Part shown: one piece after another, positions 44,388 to 46,131 of the stretch | Layout of the letters: every line of letters begins with the position of its first letter | How positions within the stretch are numbered: position 1 is the stretch's first letter | Source of the DNA: a virus | Direction: 5' to 3' (one strand) | Virus record (IMG/VR): IMGVR_UViG_3300047316_000145 | Span: 1 to 46,131 of that record | Length of the DNA: 46,131 bases | Notes under the pieces: generated by a model | What the model was told of the DNA's origin: nothing | Database searches by the model: none | What the model saw: the letters and a program-made list of their open reading frames with translations, nothing else | Made by a program: the position numbers and the translations under genes

Positions 44388-45943
44388 TTGCGAGCCTCTA
44401 CAGCGTTCAGAGTCGCTTGACGTTGCCCGGCGAGAACGACCTTGACGCCATCGATTGATTGATCGGCCGCGTCTTTTGAGTCCGCGCCGTTGATCGTCTG
44501 GTTGATCGTCACGTTTTGCTTGGCGTCAACGTTCCGGGTCATGTTGGTAGGACGGGGCGCAGCGATGGTCACGCTCGGCAGGAACTGGCCCTTGATGCCG
44601 CCTTTGTTCTCGGATGCTGCCAAGTCCACGCCCGGGAAGTAAGGCGCTGAGATACCCTCTTCCGTGAGTGCTGCCGTGGTGCGCTTGCGCGTCTTACGAG
44701 TGAGACCGCGTTGGGCGAGGTTAGCGCCTACTGCGTTGCCCTGAGCATCCTCCGCACCGACACCTGGAATCTGACTAAGCGCACCATTTAGGCCAAATGA
44801 GAAGATCTTGAACAGTTCCTTGATTTTATTGCCAATGCCTTCGACAGACTCGAGATCCTTGACGAGTGCTTGGACGTCCTTGCGTAGATCCGCGATCCAG
44901 CTCTCGCCTTGTTTGCCGAACAAGAGCACGATCAACTCTTCCGTTGCGGTTTTGGCGTCGCCCTTGAAGAAGTGGATCAAGTCGTCCACTACCGCAATCA
45001 GGAATAGCACTGCGCCAGCGATCAACGCTGGTCCGATCAACGCTTTGGCCCAGGCGATGATCGCAGCACTCCCGAACGCAATGATCGCTGCCGTTAGAAC
45101 ACCAAGGCTAGACGTCAAGAGATTGGACGTGTCCACGTTCTTTTTGAACCACGTCAAGCTTTCGTTGACTTTTAGAAATAGGAACGTTAACGCCGGGACT
45201 AGAGCTGACAGAACCGACACGCGTAGCGCGTTGCTGGCGAGGCTCAGGCGTTTCTGTTCCTTGCCGTATTCCGCGAGCTTCTTACGATTGTCGTCCGTGA
45301 TGCCGCCGAACAGATCGAACTCCTCGCCGAGCGCGCGGATGGCCTCAGGAGACTTCTTCAAGAGCGGGAGGATGTCCGCACCACTGCGGCCGAAGATCTC
45401 TTGAGCGGTAGCAGCCTGGCGCGCGGGATCTTTGATGGCCGCCAACTTGACGACGGTATCCGCGAAGACATCACTGGATTCCCGCGCTCGACCGGATGCG
45501 TCTTTCAGATTGACCTTAAGATCTTTGAGCGCCTCGCCCGCCTTCTTTTTGCCGAGCTTGTCAAGGCCACCTTCGGCAAGGCTGGTGAAATCCTCGTTAG
45601 CGTCGCTAGCGGTACCACCCGCTGAGGCCATGCCAAGGCGTAGATTGCGGAACGTGACGGTTAGCTGTTCGGTGCTGAGTCCAGTCTGATATTGGATGCG
45701 TTGGAATTGTTCGAAGCCAACGCCGGCTTTGATCGCAGCCTTATTGATTTCAGAACTCTCTTTCGAAAGTTCGTCAATCTGCCCCTTGAGGAAGCCCAGC
45801 CCGACACCGGCTAACGCGCCGCCGACAACGCCCTTGAGGTTCGTTACCTTGCTAAGCAGGCCGTCGACGTTGATATTCGCCTTCTTAAGGGCGCTATCGT
45901 CGATTTCGAAGCCTAGGCGCGCGAGAACGTCCCTTAAAGGCAT
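44384..45943 (-). CDS. Tape measure protein
   Basis: 519 residues. It starts MPLRDVLARLGFEIDDSALK with a helical N-terminal region, a glycine-rich hydrophobic part (GVVGGALAGVGLGFLKGQID) and membrane-like segments at about 275-325 (IIAFGSAAIIAWAKALIGPA, IAGAVLFLIAVVDDLIHFF). Low-complexity and coiled-coil features dominate. Tape measures set tail length at about 1.5 angstrom per residue, suggesting roughly 75-80 nm here, a short myovirus tail. It is overlapped by ten bases by the endonuclease gene. Confidence 0.85.
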   Translation of the reverse strand: MPLRDVLARLGFEIDDSALKKANINVDGLLSKVTNLKGVVGGALAGVGLGFLKGQIDELSKESSEINKAAIKAGVGFEQFQRIQYQTGLSTEQLTVTFRNLRLGMASAGGTASDANEDFTSLAEGGLDKLGKKKAGEALKDLKVNLKDASGRARESSDVFADTVVKLAAIKDPARQAATAQEIFGRSGADILPLLKKSPEAIRALGEEFDLFGGITDDNRKKLAEYGKEQKRLSLASNALRVSVLSALVPALTFLFLKVNESLTWFKKNVDTSNLLTSSLGVLTAAIIAFGSAAIIAWAKALIGPALIAGAVLFLIAVVDDLIHFFKGDAKTATEELIVLLFGKQGESWIADLRKDVQALVKDLESVEGIGNKIKELFKIFSFGLNGALSQIPGVGAEDAQGNAVGANLAQRGLTRKTRKRTTAALTEEGISAPYFPGVDLAASENKGGIKGQFLPSVTIAAPRPTNMTRNVDAKQNVTINQTINGADSKDAADQSIDGVKVVLAGQRQATLNAVEARK

Positions 45944-46131
45944 TTGTGCCTTTCGATATAGTCAATCAAGGCCCGGAGCCTAAGAGTATCCTCTTTGGCG
46001 AGTCCGATCGCAGTGTTGCACGGCGTACAAAGCAGTCCGCGGATTTTACCCGTAACGTGGCAATGGTCGATGGCAAGACGTCGACCACTAGGGCAACTGT
46101 TGCGACAGACTGCGCACACTCCGTTTTGAGT
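45934..46131 (-). CDS. Endonuclease VII-like HNH endonuclease, C-terminal part (continues from 337-1)
   Basis: The 3' part of the gene crossing the circular join. It supplies the nuclease core: VCAVCRNSCPSGRRLAIDHC, HVTGKIRGLLCTPCNTAIGL and DTLRLRALIDYIERHKCL. The C-x2-C pair, D-H-C-H and the second C-x2-C are the zinc and catalytic motifs of recombination endonuclease VII. It overlaps the tape measure start by ten bases. The first 22 bases of the window repeat the last 22 here, and both readings give the same protein. Confidence 0.88.
   Translation of the reverse strand, partial: TQNGVCAVCRNSCPSGRRLAIDHCHVTGKIRGLLCTPCNTAIGLAKEDTLRLRALIDYIERHKCL
46110..46131. repeat. Terminal direct repeat marking circular closure (right copy)
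   Basis: Identical to bases 1-22. The endonuclease frame is continuous through the join, confirming circular closure rather than a chance match. Confidence 0.9.

Noticed and set aside
1-46131. tRNA genes, CRISPR arrays, integrase or attachment sites
   Set aside because: None was recognised by eye. tRNA genes could not be excluded without a scanner, and no tyrosine or serine recombinase motif appeared in any gene.

Overview
The window is the complete genome of a double-stranded DNA tailed phage with a contractile tail (myovirus morphology), most likely of a Gram-negative host. It is closed as a circle: the first 22 bases are repeated exactly as the last 22, and one endonuclease gene reads without interruption across that join. 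The unique length is therefore about 46.1 kb, and the window ends are arbitrary. Evidence for the morphology is a DUF3383-type tail sheath, a tail tube, a tape measure and a full contractile baseplate set (Gp138-like spike, gp25/W-like wedge, J-like wedge, plug, hub). The Gram-negative host is inferred from two lipoprotein-like products with lipoboxes. No integrase, excisionase, tRNA or CRISPR array was seen, so a lytic lifestyle is more likely, though not proven.

Nearly all genes lie on the minus strand and are read from high to low coordinates. They are packed with ATGA, GTGA or TGATG stop/start overlaps, which decide many start codons, a good number of them GTG. In reading order: a short control region (27123-27555) with an XRE-type repressor feeds a replication operon. 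This holds an AEP primase/helicase, a ParB-like protein, a Cas4/RecB-like nuclease, an SF2 helicase, a proline-tailed SSB-like protein, a truncated DnaQ-like exonuclease, a family A DNA polymerase, a MazG-like pyrophosphohydrolase, a DUF4406 deoxyribosyltransferase-like protein, a RuvC-like resolvase, small zinc proteins and a DUF3310 protein. It runs into packaging and head genes: large terminase, HNH nuclease, DUF1073 portal, Mu F-like protein, DUF2213 protease, a head protein with a beta-domain, a stand-alone copy of that domain, and a DUF2184 capsid protein. Neck and tail genes follow: connector, terminator, sheath, tube, a lytic-transglycosylase-like protein, and tail chaperones joined by a predicted -1 frameshift.

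Across the circular join the operon continues with an endonuclease VII-like gene, tape measure, baseplate proteins, beta-helix and lectin-like tail fibre proteins, and gp25 and J wedge proteins. Then comes an unusual block at 33121-36205: a single-domain CheY-like response regulator, an anchored coiled-coil protein, a holin-like protein, a lipoprotein, a papain-like cysteine peptidase and a GH25 lysozyme. A DUF2612-type baseplate protein and two paralogous propeller-like receptor-binding candidates close the block.

The interval 27556-30149 is an accessory region with mixed strands: a possible small terminase and a partner on the plus strand, four minus-strand small genes including a membrane/lipobox protein, and an isolated 90-residue gene with its own strong ribosome site, candidate promoter and a perfect intrinsic terminator. 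A second plus-strand island (8273-9017) carries a membrane peptide and an HNH endonuclease inside the head genes.

The most unusual content is the complete response-regulator receiver domain embedded, with translational coupling, between the baseplate and lysis genes.
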